Source of the DNA: Cycas panzhihuaensis
Taxonomy: Eukaryota > Cycadophyta
DNA length: 64,000 nucleotides
Assembly (NCBI GenBank): GCA_023213395.1
Contig: CM041465.1
Coordinates: 67,773,741-67,837,740 of the forward strand
Direction: 5' to 3'
Below, one piece after another: positions 34,270 through 46,664 of the stretch. Both the position numbers and the translations under genes were made by a program. The first letter of the stretch is position 1. Each line of letters starts with the position of its first letter. The notes beneath the pieces are model-generated. The model had not been told where the DNA came from and ran no database searches. It was given only the letters and a program-made list of their open reading frames with translations.

Positions 34270-36290
34270 ATGGAGGGGTTTCCCTCAGATTAGGCATACC
34301 ATACTTATATTTTTGAGTCCCATCGATCATCTACTTCCTTCCAAGGACCCACCCAAGAGGGTGAGGACCCTATCTTCTATCCGAGTGACCAAGAGCACCC
34401 GCAAGTCCATTACCTCTCCACTCATGAAGTGGAAGTACCTTCTCGCTTGGAGTATCACCACCCTAGTGGCGATCCTCATGAGGACTGCCCCATAGGGTCT
34501 ACTTCATATGAAGATCCTTTGACCTCATATGATTAGGTGGAAACCTCTCCCATGGACGTGGTGGAAGCACTTAATCAATGCTTCCAAGCCACTAGATTCT
34601 AACCACCTCCCAAATGGTTAGATAATATTTTGTGAAGTGTAGTGCTTCCCCCCTCCATATTTGCACCTTCAAATTTATCCTGTTTGACTCCCTTATCCAC
34701 AATGGGGGCATCACTCATTGTGTCTTCCTCCCTTTGTGGTCTATATTCCTTAGGGGCCACCTGAGGCATACCCACTTCCCAACTTAGGTTGAGTATACCT
34801 CCCTCTAGCTAAATGACTATGCCCCAACTGACAGTAGTCCATCCGCCTCTCATTAGATCTAGGAGGCCCATGTATCCCCCTACTTCTAGCCACGTGGGAC
34901 GAATCCCCATGCATTCCCAAACTCAACCTAAGGATCCTTCCCTCTATATGCCCCTAGGGTATACTTCCTAACCATGGGAACATGGGAAGGGAAATCCTCT
35001 ACCTATTTATAGAGTAGACCCTTTTCATCCATATGGTGTCGTGCCACCTACAGGTGGACCATATGGACAAAATCTAGTTCCATAGCCTTCTATTCCATAT
35101 TCTTAAATTATTTTTCATGTAGCACCTTCATAATGGAGGCAAGCCCCTCTCCAAGGTGCCCCCTCTCAAGCCCCCTTTCAACAAGGGACATATACTCAAA
35201 GGGGGACAGGTCCCTCATACCCATCCACTCCTCTTCTAATCCCTTTGAATGTAGGATTAGTTCCCTCCCACAAAATAGGAGGAAGTATGTATCCCCTTCC
35301 AAACCAAGTCTTCTAAAGAGGATTTAGGCATCCTTTCCCACCTCTTCCTCCATCTTTCATTTATCTTATGGTCCAATAAAGGGCATGCCCCTTTATGGAT
35401 TATAGATCAACTACTTTATCCATTGAGGTGCTAAGAACTAACTTATTGCCTCACCCTCTCGAGGTTCCCAAATTTGATGGGACCTCCTCTCAAGACCTAA
35501 TGGATTATGTTAGAAGCTTCTCTATGGCGTGCATCGATTATTGAGTATATGAACATATTCTAATGAAACTTTTCCCATGCTCTCTCTAAGGCAATGCCCT
35601 CAAATGGTTCTATCGCCTTCCCACACACTCTATCCACTCATTCCAGCAACTCGTTGACAAACTCATCAATTATTTTGACATAGCTTGTCCCTTCAAGAGC
35701 GAAATGAAGACTCTCTTATCTCTTAAACAAGGTCATAATGAGATGAATCATAACTTTGTGAGATGTTTCCATAATCTTCTCCACTCTATGAAGGCAACCT
35801 TGCCTAAGGAGTTAAAGAGAGTTCCTTTTGTTAATGCCCTTTGTCCCAAAGTCCATGTTGAAGTCCTCAAGATGGGGGCGATAACATGTGACTTCGCCAT
35901 AGCCAAGTGCTTAGCTCTTAAGGCTATTAAGATCCAGGTGGGTCTCAAGAAGCCCCTTAGGTCCTCATAATGACATAAGGTACCTCCTCCGTCTCGTGAT
36001 ACCAAAATCCAACAGCCTCCTAGGTCTTCATCTCATCCGACAGAGAAGACCTTAGACCCCTTAACCTCTGCCATACATTCTTTCAAATGTATGATGAAGG
36101 AGCTTAAACTCTAAGCCCCTTCATCACCCACTTCCCACAAACCTGTCCATCAAGCTTCTCAAGCCGCACCTCCCAAGAGTGGTAATACCCAGCCTTTTCA
36201 AACAAGGAAGACAGACTCTTCTTTAAAGAAGAAGTGGTGTTTTGTTCATGGAGAATACTTTTACAAGGACTCACAATGTTAGGCCCAACA
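34270..36290 (+). pseudogene. D1 gag
   Basis: The ATG at 34270 opens MEGFPSD, matched in D2 at 46665. The N-terminal third is rich in Ser, Pro, His and Glu. A Pro/Gly-rich linker spans about 34900-35330. The capsid domain reads VPKFDGTSSQD (about 35467), then LKWFYRLP (about 35599), FQQLVD and LSLKQGHNEMNHNFVRCFH (about 35719-35776), which fits the Retrotrans_gag family. A variant zinc finger WCFVHGEYFYKDSQC follows at about 36234-36279. TAG/TAA stops interrupt all parts. Copies in D2 and E align with it. Confidence 0.88.
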
Positions 36291-36740
36291 CCCCAAAGTC
36301 ACCCCACATCATAACTCCTCCCCTAAATGGGCATCTAGACCCAACCTAGACTAACCCGTTCACAAGGATCCTTTCCCCAAACATGGGGAATATGATTATA
36401 ATACTCAACAAAAAGGGAATTGAAATAGAGGAAGATCCCCTAACCCTCACCCTGCATAAACTAAAGGGAAGGGTGGAAGGAACTCTTCTTCTTCTTCTAG
36501 TTCCCCCAATTACTGAACTCCTTCCCCCTCTTGATCCTGAAACAAGGGAAAGAAAGTTATCTAAATACTTGAGACCACACCCTTATATGCCTTGAGTCAG
36601 TCCTAAGCAACCAAAGAAGCAACCAGTACTTATTCTTCTACTTCTCATCTTGATCCTCCTCTAGAAATCCCTCCTTTAGAGATTCCGCTACTTCCCAAGA
36701 ACATTCTCGTGTACCCCAGTCATTACAATTTTCGAAGGGC
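36291..36740 (+). other. D1 gag-protease linker
   Basis: This continues the polyprotein with a Pro/Ser-rich low-complexity stretch, similar to 62150-62420 in E. I recognise no domain. Confidence 0.5.
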
Positions 36741-37380
36741 ACTTCCCTAACCTATTGCGGAGGGGAAGCCCTTTTCTATCATTAATGAGCTTCACGCCAA
36801 GGCTGCAAGGATGTCCATGATGGATGTCTTGAGAAGTAATCTAGAGCAACACACTCTTTGCCTAGAAACTTTAGGGTTGGTTGACACTTTGGCTCACACC
36901 TTGGGTGTTGCCCCAAGCAGTGAACCCATCATCTCATTCAACCTTAAAGATCTCCCTCTAACAAGTGAAAGGGAATGTCAATGGCACTACCCCTTCACCA
37001 TATCCATAGACACGCTTGAATACACCCTTCAAAGGACTGTTGTAGATAATGGTTCTTCTGTCAATGCTATGCCCTTGTGCATTATGTAAGAGTTAGGCAT
37101 ATCGACCCTCGAACTGATCCCATGGCATTGTCAAGGCTACGATGGTAGTGAAAAGACACCATTGGAATTAATTTCCATTCCCCTCACTCTCTAGGACAAA
37201 ACTATCCTCATCGATATCATAGTCCTTGATGTAGATGTGGACTACAGCCTTTTGTTGGGATGTCTATGGCTTAACCAGATGAGAGTCATGTGCTCGTCCC
37301 GTTGAGGGCAACCTAAATTCATCTATAAGAGACAAATGAAGGTTGTCTCTCGGGAGCCCCCTCCCACTAAACAATCCCAT
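36741..37380 (+). pseudogene. D1 aspartic protease
   Basis: The open stretch 36811-37089 ends with VVDNGSSVNAMP (about 37039), where D-N-G-S is at the place of the retropepsin D-T/S-G active site; the same word occurs in E. Further on are LLLGCLWLNQM (about 37249) and GQPKFI, the usual end of Tat-type protease regions. In a working copy it cuts the polyprotein. A TAA follows the active site after about 14 residues. Confidence 0.82.
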
Positions 37381-38225
37381 CAACCTCATCAAATAGTTCA
37401 CGACTAGACAAAGGGTAATAAGGGCCCATCCACCCATGCTTCTACTTGTTCTATTGACATTCCTGGTTTGCCTTATCCAGAAGAAGGCCCTTGACCTTCT
37501 TCCTTGAACCTTATCTATTTCACCCCTATTGGTATAGGGAGCTATGGGTACCTTATCATGCTAAGTGAGGATGAGTTCGACAGTGAGGATGAGTACCTCC
37601 CTCCTCCTATATTCCTCCTCAACATGAGTAAGAGGCATTCCTTTTGTTCCAGGTCTCGACATAAAACCTTATCCATCGAGGAGCCCAGTCCTTCTCCTGA
37701 GTCATATGTCATTGCCCATGTCTCTCATGTGAGTTCCCACATCATTTCATCCACCACATCACTACCCTCCTCGAGTGATGAGGTGGGGGAACCTCTTGTC
37801 ACCCATCACAAGAGGTCGCATTTCGACTCTTTTGAAGAGTCCCTTGACTACATTGAGTGGTGGGTTGACCACTATGGTCCTGTTGTTCCTTCCACCCTTC
37901 ACTCTTCGTCTTCTCTAAGTGTAACTATCCATATGATAGACTACTTTGAGAATGACGAGGCCTTGCTAGATCACTTAATGGGCTCTATACCTAATCTCCC
38001 TCCTAGTCGCTATAAACTTGGTCACCAAAAGATCTTAGCCATCAGGTTGCCCTTAGCCAACCTACTTCCATCTTTGTCTTCTTCGCCCCCTCCTATTAAC
38101 TAATCCCCCCTTCACTTCAAGGAAGGGAATGCCATGTGCATGGGGGAATCCAAGGACATTATCCTTACTCCTAGTAAGGTCATCAAGGTGGGAGTGGAAT
38201 GTTCCCTAAAAGAAATGAAGGAATA
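37381..38225 (+). pseudogene. D1 protease-RT spacer, conserved with E
   Basis: A 199-residue open stretch (37504-38103) plus flanks. It has an acidic patch (SEDEFDSEDEYLPPP), a Ser/His-rich middle, FEESLDYIEWWVDHYGP (about 37829), and ends with words leading into RT (NAMCMGESKDIILTP, about 38129). The same order is kept in E (61234-60464). The final part is familiar from Tat-lineage polyproteins just before RT. The acidic/serine part is unrecognised. Being conserved between copies, it is part of pol, not a separate gene. Confidence 0.7.
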
Positions 38226-38990
38226 CACCCTTATTTTCTAGGAATTCTATGATGTCTTTGAGTGGGACTACTCTGGTATAAAGGGAATAGACCCTTCTAT
38301 TATCACCTACAACCTCACTACCATCCTGGGTGCTCACCCTATGTGGAAAAAGTAGTGCCCTCTTCATCATAAACTTTTAGCTACCATGAAGATAGAAGTT
38401 GAGAAACTCCTAGATGTAGGGTTAATCACCTACATCGACTACCCCAAGTAGGTCTCAAACATCGTTCTTGTTACTAAAAAGAATGGGATGATCTAGATAT
38501 ACATTGACTTTCATGACATTAATAATGTATATACTAAAGATAACTTTCCTCTTCCCTTCATCGATCAGATCATTGATCGAACTGCTAGATTCAAAGTCAT
38601 GTCCTTAATGGATGGCTTCTCTGAGTAGAACCAGATCTAGATCTCCCCCAAAAACTGTTATACAATAGCCTTCACCACTCTTTGGAGCACCTTCACTTAC
38701 AAAGCAATGCCCTTTGGACTTACAAATGTAGGTGCCACTTACTATAGGGTGATACAATTTATTTTTCATGACCTCATTAACAAAACCCTTAAGGTTTTTA
38801 TGGATGACATGATGGGACTCTCGCCCGTAAAGGCCCATTATCCTAGCAACTTATAGACCATCTTCACCCAATATCATGAATACCATGTGAGACTAAACCC
38901 TCTTAAATGTGTGTTTGCCATAATAGCTAGTAAACTCCTTGGTTTTTTTGTTTTGAAATAAGGTATCCAAATTAACCTGGACAAAGTCAA
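38226..38990 (+). pseudogene. D1 reverse transcriptase
   Basis: Words in order: VTKKNGM (about 38469), then a changed VDF region, DNFPLPFIDQIIDRTA (about 38541), VMSLMDGFS (about 38598), TYKAMPFGLTNVGATY (about 38696) and the catalytic VFMDDM (about 38795). This is the gypsy-type RT (RVT_1 family). TAG stops fall in the fingers and after DGFSE. Confidence 0.88.
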
Positions 38991-38999
38991 GGCCATCCT

Positions 39000-39490
39000 T
39001 GACATGCCTCCTCCCAAGACCCAATAATAAATCAAGTTGTTCTTGGGTAGATTAGGCTTCCTTAGGCATTTCTTGGCAAACTTCACTATAAATGTAAAAC
39101 TCCTTACCAACCTATTGAAGAAAGAGGCCCCATTTGTTTGGTCTCCAAAGGCCCAAGAGGCCTTCGAGGAGCTCAAAAGAGCCCTGGCTTCCACACTAAC
39201 TTTGGTGTCCCCTCTCTTTGATAGACCTTTCATCCTTCATACCTCAGCCATTGATGAGTCTTTGGGGGCCATGCTCACACAAGAAGGTGACTTGAGAACT
39301 GAGAGAGCCATATACTTTATTAGTCGCACCCTAGCTGTTGATGATCTTAACTACTCCCCTACTGAGAAGGAGTGCCTTGCCTTAGTGTATACCACCAAGA
39401 AGTTTAGGTACTACTTGCTCAGAAATACTACTTGAGTGATCATCCAATATGATCCCTTGAGGTATCTACTAACTTGATCTGATTTGATAG
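39000..39490 (+). pseudogene. D1 RNase H (gypsy type)
   Basis: The open stretch 39037-39435 reads FLGRLGFLRHFL, LLKKEAPFVWSPKAQEAFEE (about 39115) and RPFILHTSAIDESLGAML (about 39223), then LNYSPTEKECLALVY (about 39348). This is the connection domain plus the first, gypsy-type RNase H. It continues with a RTGKWVV word at about 39494, as in E just before integrase. Confidence 0.88.
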
Positions 39491-40497
39491 GTAGGACTGG
39501 CAAGTGGGTTGTCCTCCTTTAGGAATTCGATCTCCAATTTGTTAATAGGAAATCGAAGAAGGGGATGGCAGTCACTAAACAACTAGCTAATGCCCCCATC
39601 CCCAACTCCTCAAATACTCCTGTTGATGATTCCCTACTAGAATCACACCTTCAGGGGGTAGTTATACTTAGACAAGGTCAATCCAAACTATCAAAACTAC
39701 GGTGGCTAAGGACCTATGATGGCAAGCGAAAGAAAATACCCGCAAAGGGTGTCCATGTGTCAGAATTCAAGTATGGGACCCACAAATGGTATGTGAACTC
39801 CTTTGAGGTAACTCTACTTTGGTTTGGAGTGATAGACAAGTGAGGGAGATCCTCTATTTCCCAAGTAACCCCACAAGAGGCCCTCTCATCCTTGGATGGC
39901 CGAAGGAAGGAGGAGAGAAAGGGCGAGGGAAGAGCTCCTCACATGGGCAAAAGATATGAAGGAGGTGGATCTAGGCAAGAAATAAGGGTAGTATGCACTC
40001 GTAAAGGGATTAAGAAGGAGACCAATGCTACAGGTGTGGGACCTACCTAAATGTCACACTAGGATGACCTAGCCATAATAAGTGGGACAACAACCAAAGG
40101 AAAAGGGATATGCCCTTAAGGCACTACACCTAAGGTGGTCTTAGGAGTATGAGTTGATGGTAAGGATGTTTTAATACTGTTTCATGTGGGTTGTCATACA
40201 AGATGTATAATGAAGATGTTATGTATATGACAATGTATTCTTGTAAGAAAGTTCTTTTAAATAAAGGAAAATAATGGCATAAACAAAACCACTTGCTCAT
40301 TCATGCATGCATATCCTCACTCTTATTAACTTTCAAATATGAAGAAAGAGGAGAATTAACAAGGTAACTATGTGTCATGCAGGATGTATGCAAAGAATGC
40401 AATTTCAACAACCCGTACAACAAATAGTCATGTAACAAATATGATCCCTATCCTATGCACTTTGCTAGGCAAGAAAGTAAGCTAACTAAGAGCAAAT

Positions 40498-40520
40498 AAT
40501 ATATATATATATATATATAT
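40498..40520. repeat. (AT)n microsatellite in E LTR
   Basis: About 23 bp of alternating AT. Confidence 0.9.
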
Positions 40521-42149
40521 TCCCTTTCTTTTCTTTCCCTTTAAGTGATATATAGGGGCAAAATAAGGAAAGCGAAAGAAGAGGACTAAAGGGAAGTGGG
40601 GGCGTACCTAAAGGCCAAGTAGCGAAAGGAGCGCTACCCCTTATCGTATTCACTTTCTTTGTGCTACCCCAACCGTAGACGATATGACAGAGTGGTGCTG
40701 GTGAAGGTGGGTAGGGGATTCCTTACCTTCCCCAAATCAAAATGAAAGAGCAGAAAAGAAAAGGAAAGAGTCATAACAAAAGGGACTCAAAAGAACTAGC
40801 AATCGGAAAGGTAGGGGCATACCAGGATCTGAATGCCTTTTTCTTCTCTATACATAATAAGGAGGAAACCTGCAACCAAGTAACATTTTCCCTTTCCAAG
40901 GGTAGCAAGAATGCATAGGATGTATATGCAATAAATATAATAATATAATGCGAACTATCTAAGTCAAAAGAAACATTTACAACACAAGATCAACTCTCAA
41001 CTCCTTTTTACGCTAATTTGTAAAATAATACAGAAAAGGGCCAGGAAGAAAAGGGGTTTAGTTAGCCTCAGAATGGCTAACCCTCCAGATCTAGAGTACT
41101 CTACACTATCCAAGTACTAAGGTGATGAAGAGAAAGACTTTGGGAAGTAAGCAATAAGTTATAGGCAGAGTTGTGTTTGTCGTCAATGTTATAAAAATCA
41201 CAAAGAGCAACTTTTACAACCTCAACCAATCCTAACACCAAGAAGCGAGTTGGGTATAATATGGTATTGAAATCCTACTTTTGTAGGATCTACAAAGCTA
41301 AAAGCAAGTGTAGCAATGGGTTGCATACGCTACTGCCAATGGTGACCTCCTTTCTAACAGCTCTCTAGAAATCCAAGGGAAGCATGGAGAAGGAAGAGGC
41401 AGGGAGAGAAGGGGGCTACCCTTGAGGAGGAGGCTCATTGGGTAAGGAACCCTGCCTTTGCTTATTTCACTCTCCATGAAAGACTCTCCCTTACTACCTC
41501 CTTGGAAAAAATAGGGAAGAGCTGGAATGAAACAAGAAACAAGCAAGGAAGGGAGGGTTTGCCTCCAATTATAATAGGAAAATCATAGAGAAAAGTATTG
41601 AAAAGGCATGGCAAATAACCTTTGCAATGTTTTAAAGGAAGGAGAACCAAAATAAAGCTTAGAAGTACCTGCTGGGGGCATATCAGGGGTAGATCTACAT
41701 GAAGAATGAGAGAAAGAGGCTAACCCAATGGGGTTTGTAGGTGAAATCCCAAAGGATCAATAACTTAGGAGAACTTTAAAGTGAGGTGAAAGATCTACAC
41801 TTGTTGAAATACTTGGGGCATGTCCTTCCCTTTACTTGCCATGAGGCTGGCCTACTACTATGGATCTGGAGTTGTAAAGGGCTATTGGCTGGCTTAGAAG
41901 TTGATATGGTAGGCTTGCCTTATTGCAAGGCATTTCTGAAGAGAATATTGTAAGAAACTTAAGTGAGAGAGCCAATAAGAGACAAAATGATGTTGTTTTT
42001 GGGTTTTTAGACCTAACCCTAGCTTAATTGAGTGATTAGGGTTTAGCTTAGGCTGGTAATATGCCTCTACCACATGACAATTTTAGAATAAATACAGAAT
42101 TAGCCACGATAGGTTTTAAAAAATAAAATATGGTAGTTGCCCCTGAATA

Positions 42150-42235
42150 AACTTCGTGGTATCACAAAGTTTGTAGTGGTACCATGATCTTTATCACAGT
42201 GCGATAGAAACATAAGCAAAAAGAAGCTTGGGAGC
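42150..42235 (-). promoter_or_regulatory. U3 motif cluster in E LTR
   Basis: The + strand holds cttcgtggtatcacaaagtt and gtagtggtaccat; reversed these are the ggtaccac/aaactttg elements of the other LTRs. Confidence 0.6.
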
Positions 42236-42717
42236 TCAAAACGAGTTGTACTTTAGGCCTAAGGGGTATGACACTCTATCCAAGTGGCAGGAGATAATCA
42301 TGGGACCTAAGAAACCTACGATAAACAAAATATCAAAGGTAAGGAGCTCCCAAAAAGTTAATAAGTAAAAATATGCCAACCATACCTAGGCAAGGTGCTA
42401 GGGTTTGAGGTGTGATGATGGGTGATGTGATCAAGCTACGGGAGCCAATTGGTACTCGGGGACAACGCGGAGATGTGGAGGAGGGTTGTGGAGCACCATG
42501 GGATACGTATCCCTAAATTGTCATGGGCTAAGGTGGTGTAATACAACATGATCAAGTAGCGAATGCATAATGATCAATCTACGAACCAAGCAGTCATGTA
42601 ATGTAAATGAAATGCTTCAATATGCCTCTAATAGAACTAATGAAGGTGAGGGAGAGAAGTGTACCTACACTTACCTGAGTTGACTAATACATACCCATTC
42701 CTAGTAGCCAGGAAATA

Positions 42718-42735
42718 CTACCCCTTGGCAGTAGA
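42718..42735 (-). other. E polypurine tract
   Basis: Minus-strand tgccaaggggtag lies next to the 3' LTR. D2 has tgccaagggagtag in the same place. Confidence 0.75.
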
Positions 42736-43149
42736 GCCTCGCTACTCAGAAGCATAACATGATGGTGAATGCTAGCAATAAAATATTAGTAATACATATA
42801 CAAAGCACCAATGATAAGATCCAAGGGTGATGGCAAATGTCGTTGTGGAATATATGGGTGCGAAGATGAGGAAGAGACAACTTAAGGGTTTCCTATACAT
42901 TGCCCTAAGGTCAACAGGTAGAGAAATGGATGAGAGGGGATGCCCTCCATTGCATAAATGCAAACTAATTAGTGGTTGTAATCATGACTTCAGTCGAGAA
43001 AATGTTGTAAAGAAAAAGTGTTAAGGACATAGAAAGACTAGAGTGACAAGGGTTTCATACTAGGAGTGGCACAGATGGTAGGGTGAAGAAAGCAAACCTG
43101 GTGGTCACCATAGTTTAACCTCATTAGCAGCCAACTTTTAGAGGTACAA
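42736..43149 (-). other. E 3' untranslated stretch
   Basis: It lies between the end of the second RNase H and the polypurine tract and is similar to 49960-50390 in D2. No domain is seen. Confidence 0.5.
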
Positions 43150-43349
43150 ACAGATCACAAGATAGGAGAATGGGATGACGAAAAACTTGGGCATGAGGGC
43201 GACCAGATAGGTCCCTCAAGGAGGGCCATCAAGTAGGGGAGGCAACACTCAACAATGAGGCAGACGAGGTTATCTGCCTCAGCATTGTAGTCCCAAGGGA
43301 TATGGTAGATGTCAACAAAAGAGAAATGTGACAAAAGAGACCTAGCAGT
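43150..43349 (-). pseudogene. E second RNase H, C-terminal part
   Basis: The minus strand from 43344 reads ARSLLSHFSFVDIYHIP and then DYNAEADNLVCLIVE (about 43294-43250), the end of an RNase H with the usual ...NAEAD...A word. It joins in frame and in sense to 53507-53900 when D2 and one copy of gcagt are set aside. It belongs to the archaeal-like RNase H (aRNH) acquired by Tat-lineage elements. Confidence 0.8.
43345..43349 (+). repeat. target-site duplication of D2, left copy (gcagt)
   Basis: Identical to 53507-53511. Confidence 0.92.
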
Positions 43350-43855
43350 TGTTCCCAGCTACCGAGAATGGGTTTTGGTGAGATGACTCAGGTAAGTGCA
43401 GGTATGCTTGTATCCTTTGCCTTTGTCACTTCTCCAGTAAGGTAAATTAAAGCATCTATTTTCCACTACATAACTGATTGATTTATTTAAGTGATCATAT
43501 ATTGCATCCGCTGCTTGATCATATTGGTTGACATTATTCTAGCCTATGACGATCTTGGGATATGTATCCTAATGGCACTCTATATCCCTCCTACGTACCT
43601 CCATGTTGTCCCAAGTACTGACTAGCCCATGTGATCCATTCACATCCCCATTGCCACATCACAGCTCTTAGTGCCTCGCTAGGTGTGATTAGTATCTTCC
43701 TATCCATTTGCCAACTTCTTAGGAACCCTATCTCTCTGGTGCCCCATCTGGTGTAGGTCATTTCTTCCTCATGACTATCCCCATCCACTTGAATAAAGGG
43801 TTAGGCCCTCCTAGGCTTAGGGTACCTTCTTTTAGGGCTCCTAGTTCCCTCTTCT

Positions 43856-43945
43856 CATTTGTTACAGTGGCCCCCACTGTAACAAATGTCGTGGTACCGC
43901 AGTAGACATTGTGGTACCACAAAGTTTAGCGTGGGGTGACTATCA
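43856..43945 (+). promoter_or_regulatory. U3 hairpin and motif cluster, D2 5' LTR
   Basis: A perfect 15-bp inverted repeat (43856-43870 and 43874-43888, loop ccc; arm catttgttacagtgg) is followed by gtggtaccgc and the 12-bp palindrome tgtggtaccaca, then aaagtttagcgtgggg. Position upstream of the TATA-like box suggests a U3 control region. Confidence 0.65.
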
Positions 43946-44060
43946 CAAAGCATTTTTTAAAATCCATCGTGGTTAATTTTGCATTTATTATGAAATTACC
44001 ACGTGGGTAAGTCATATCCTGAGTCCTAGCCTAACCCTAATCACCTAATTGAGCTAGGGT

Positions 44061-44073
44061 TGGGTATAAAACC
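44061..44073 (+). promoter_or_regulatory. TATA-like box, D2 5' LTR
   Basis: The sequence gggtataaaacct; the 3' LTR has tatataaaaccc at 51121. The transcript start would lie roughly 30 bp downstream. Confidence 0.6.
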
Positions 44074-46410
44074 TAGAAAAGACCACATTTCCTCCTCTTC
44101 CACCACTGTTTCTCCTCTCCTCTTTTACTTTCACAAGTGATTTTCTGCAGAAGCATCCTACAACATCTAGTACACATGTGTCTTAGCTTGAGATCAACCC
44201 TCTGCAGTTGAGATCCACAACAGTAGGCCTGAGACAAAGCTTCTCTAAGCAAGACATGCTCCAAGGCTCACTTCCACACACAAGCATCAGATCTCATCAA
44301 GTTTTCCCTATAGGTTTCATAGCCTATATAGGATTCCACCTGCAAACCTCATAGGGCTGTCATTTTCTCAGGTAGATTTTCTTCCAATCTGCCCATAGTA
44401 GGTACTATTCCATTCATATTTCATTTTATCCCTTTTAAGTTCTTTTAAAAGAGATTAGAATACCTTGTATATCTCTCGTTTTTTCCATCTAGCATAGGAG
44501 GCATTCCCTCCATTTTATCTTATTTGTCCTCCCTACTTTCCTGCTCTCTCCTAGTTTCTCTAAGAAGGCTACGAGGAGAGGTCCCAAAAAGGCCAAGAGA
44601 AAGGAACTAAGGTAGGTTTTGCACCCAACAAGGCCTTCTCCTCGAGGGCAACCCCCTTCTCCCCTTTTCCTCTTCCTCTTTTGTGCTTCCCTTAGGCTAC
44701 CGGAGAGCACTTGGAAGAGAGGACATCATTGGTAGAAGCATACACAGCCTATTGTTGCACTGGCTCCAGCCTTGGGTGCCTTACATGGGTAGAATTTCCA
44801 GCCCTTAGTCATACCATACATCACTTTTTGGTGTTGGCTTAGCCTTAAGTTACAAAAGTTGAACATTGCGGCCTTTACAACATCGACAACATTTACAACC
44901 TTTGTGCAACCTATCTCCCATACTCTTTGCTGCTTTTAGATTGTCTAGATCTATTGTTTATGTACTTGGACAGTGTGGAGGTGTGTGCATTGGAGAGTTA
45001 GCCATTCTAAGGCTAACCATCCTCGTCCTTTTTCTTGTCTTGTTTACATAGAGGAGGTTAGAGATTGTTTCTTAGCTAAAGGTTTACTTTAATTGAAGTA
45101 CATACACATATATACATATATACTTAGCATCCTAACAGCCCCTTGGGAAATGGGGAGTACTCTTTGATTAAAGGTTTCACTGTGTTGCGCACGGAGGAGA
45201 AAGAAATACATCAATATGGGTATGTCTCTCTTATTCTTTTCCCTCATCATTTCCATCTTTTTGCATAGTTCTTTCCTTTTCTTTTTTCTGCCTTTTCCTT
45301 TTAGTTCAAGGAAGGTAAGGAAGCCCCAACACCACTGCTCTAAGCTGTTCGCATATGGGAAAAGGAAAAGGGAGTAACTACGGCATAAGAGAATGTCCTT
45401 ATCCAGCTGCACGGTCCTCTAAGTACACCATCATTTTCTCTTCATAATTCTTTGTCCTCTTATCTTAAGCTTATTTATTTGCATATGTGAAACATAAGAG
45501 GAAAAAAAAGAAAAGAAATAAGTTTGCATATACTACTTGCACATGCATGCTATGATCACGCTTCTAGGAAAGAGCATGAAATAGGAACTATATCCTTTTT
45601 CTTTTCTTGTTTAATTACATGCATTTTGTTTTTGCCTTACACCTTTTGCACACATATTTGCAAGTGTTTAACTTACCCCCTTTACTCCTTTTTCTCCCAT
45701 TAAAAACAAAAAGAGAGTGAGTTTTTACATTTGAGATTAAACAAGAGCATATTTACTATTTTTATGTTTTTTTCTCTCTTGTTTGCAATAAACATAACAA
45801 GTTACACATCACTTCATCATCACACATAGAAGGTCAAACCCTTCACACGTAAGATGGTGGAAGCCTCTTTTTCCGTTGCTTCTTATCCCCCAAACTCACT
45901 TTGGGTAGGTTAGCCTAGGGATAATTTTTCCTCTAGGATATTCTCTTCTAGCCTCATCACACCTACACTAGATAGATAGCCTTGACATCCTCTCTTTTGA
46001 AATGGTCCCACATGTGAGGTGGCTATTCAACTCCATTCTTACAAGTGTGTACCTCCTGCATCACCTATCTGAATACAACCCATTCATATTCCCCCTATTT
46101 TCTGTGAGGATTCATTCCCTTATTCGGTCTTGCCTCCTCCTTTCAGCCAACCAAGGGTGGGAGGACCTATGTCTTGAGGTTACTCAGGAAACCGAGGATA
46201 TCCCTCACCCTTTCTACCCTCAGAACCAAAGTCGAGTTACCCAGAGAGGGGTCATGTGCTATTCATAGGTCCCAAACCTATGTTTTGATACGCAGATGCC
46301 CTATGCAGGTGATCTCTCTCACTTGCCAAATTGACCTTAGATTCTGAAACTCTTCATTGATTAATCCAATCCTAACCAAGTGTGGTTACCATCCCATAGA
46401 CGTGATTCCA

Positions 46411-46664
46411 CTAGTGACCATACTAGGACCTGCCAGTAAGGGAATCATTATTTTCCCCTCCCTGTTGGTGCTACTTCCTCTCGGTAGCTCTCCCTTTTGG
46501 TTTTGTTTGGAAGCCCCCAATATGTACACCACTTTATCTCTCCTTTCTTCCAACTAATAGGCAAAACTTATATGCGATGAGTCTCACATTACTTACGAGG
46601 TCTACCTTTACTGTTGGAAGACCCCTCATATCACTCCCTTCCTACATCAAATCCCAATTCGATT
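46411..46664 (+). other. D2 primer-binding region and leader
   Basis: ctagtgaccatactagga follows the LTR and matches the D1 stretch at 34018. The rest is leader. Confidence 0.55.

Larger units (their letters stand above)
31179..39637 (+). mobile_element. Tat-like Ty3/gypsy copy D1, left part
   Basis: A 2.84-kb LTR (31179-34017) is followed by a PBS-like stretch, gag, protease, a spacer, RT and RNase H on the + strand. The reading is then cut at 39637 by copy E. The missing integrase and 3' LTR should lie to the right of E, beyond the window. D1 sits in the LINE. The 5 bp before it are actgg, and the second copy is not in view. LTR and pol are more decayed than those of E and D2, in line with D1 being the oldest of the three. 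Confidence 0.88.
39638..42717 (-). repeat. E 3' LTR
   Basis: Reversed, it aligns with the LTRs of D1 and D2. At 39638 tagaatcacacc mirrors ...tgattcta, and at 42664-42717 cctacacttacctgagttgact mirrors the LTR start, with ggaaata for ggaaaca at the tip. Shared internal words include gcaaagggtgtccatg (39750), acaccta (40125) and gattccttaccttcc (40719). It is 3.08 kb long. Confidence 0.88.
43350..46410 (+). repeat. D2 5' LTR
   Basis: It starts tgttcccagctacc and ends ...gacgtgattcca, and is alignable with 50404-53506 along its length. No conserved ORF lies within. Confidence 0.92.

Noticed and set aside
38874-39233. 119-residue minus ORF
   Set aside because: Antisense shadow of D1 RT and RNase H.
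39565-39843. 92-residue + ORF after D1 RNase H
   Set aside because: It is a chance fusion: the first ~24 codons are D1 pol and the rest is the E LTR read backwards.
45089-45412. 107-residue minus ORF in an LTR
   Set aside because: Not kept in the other three LTRs.
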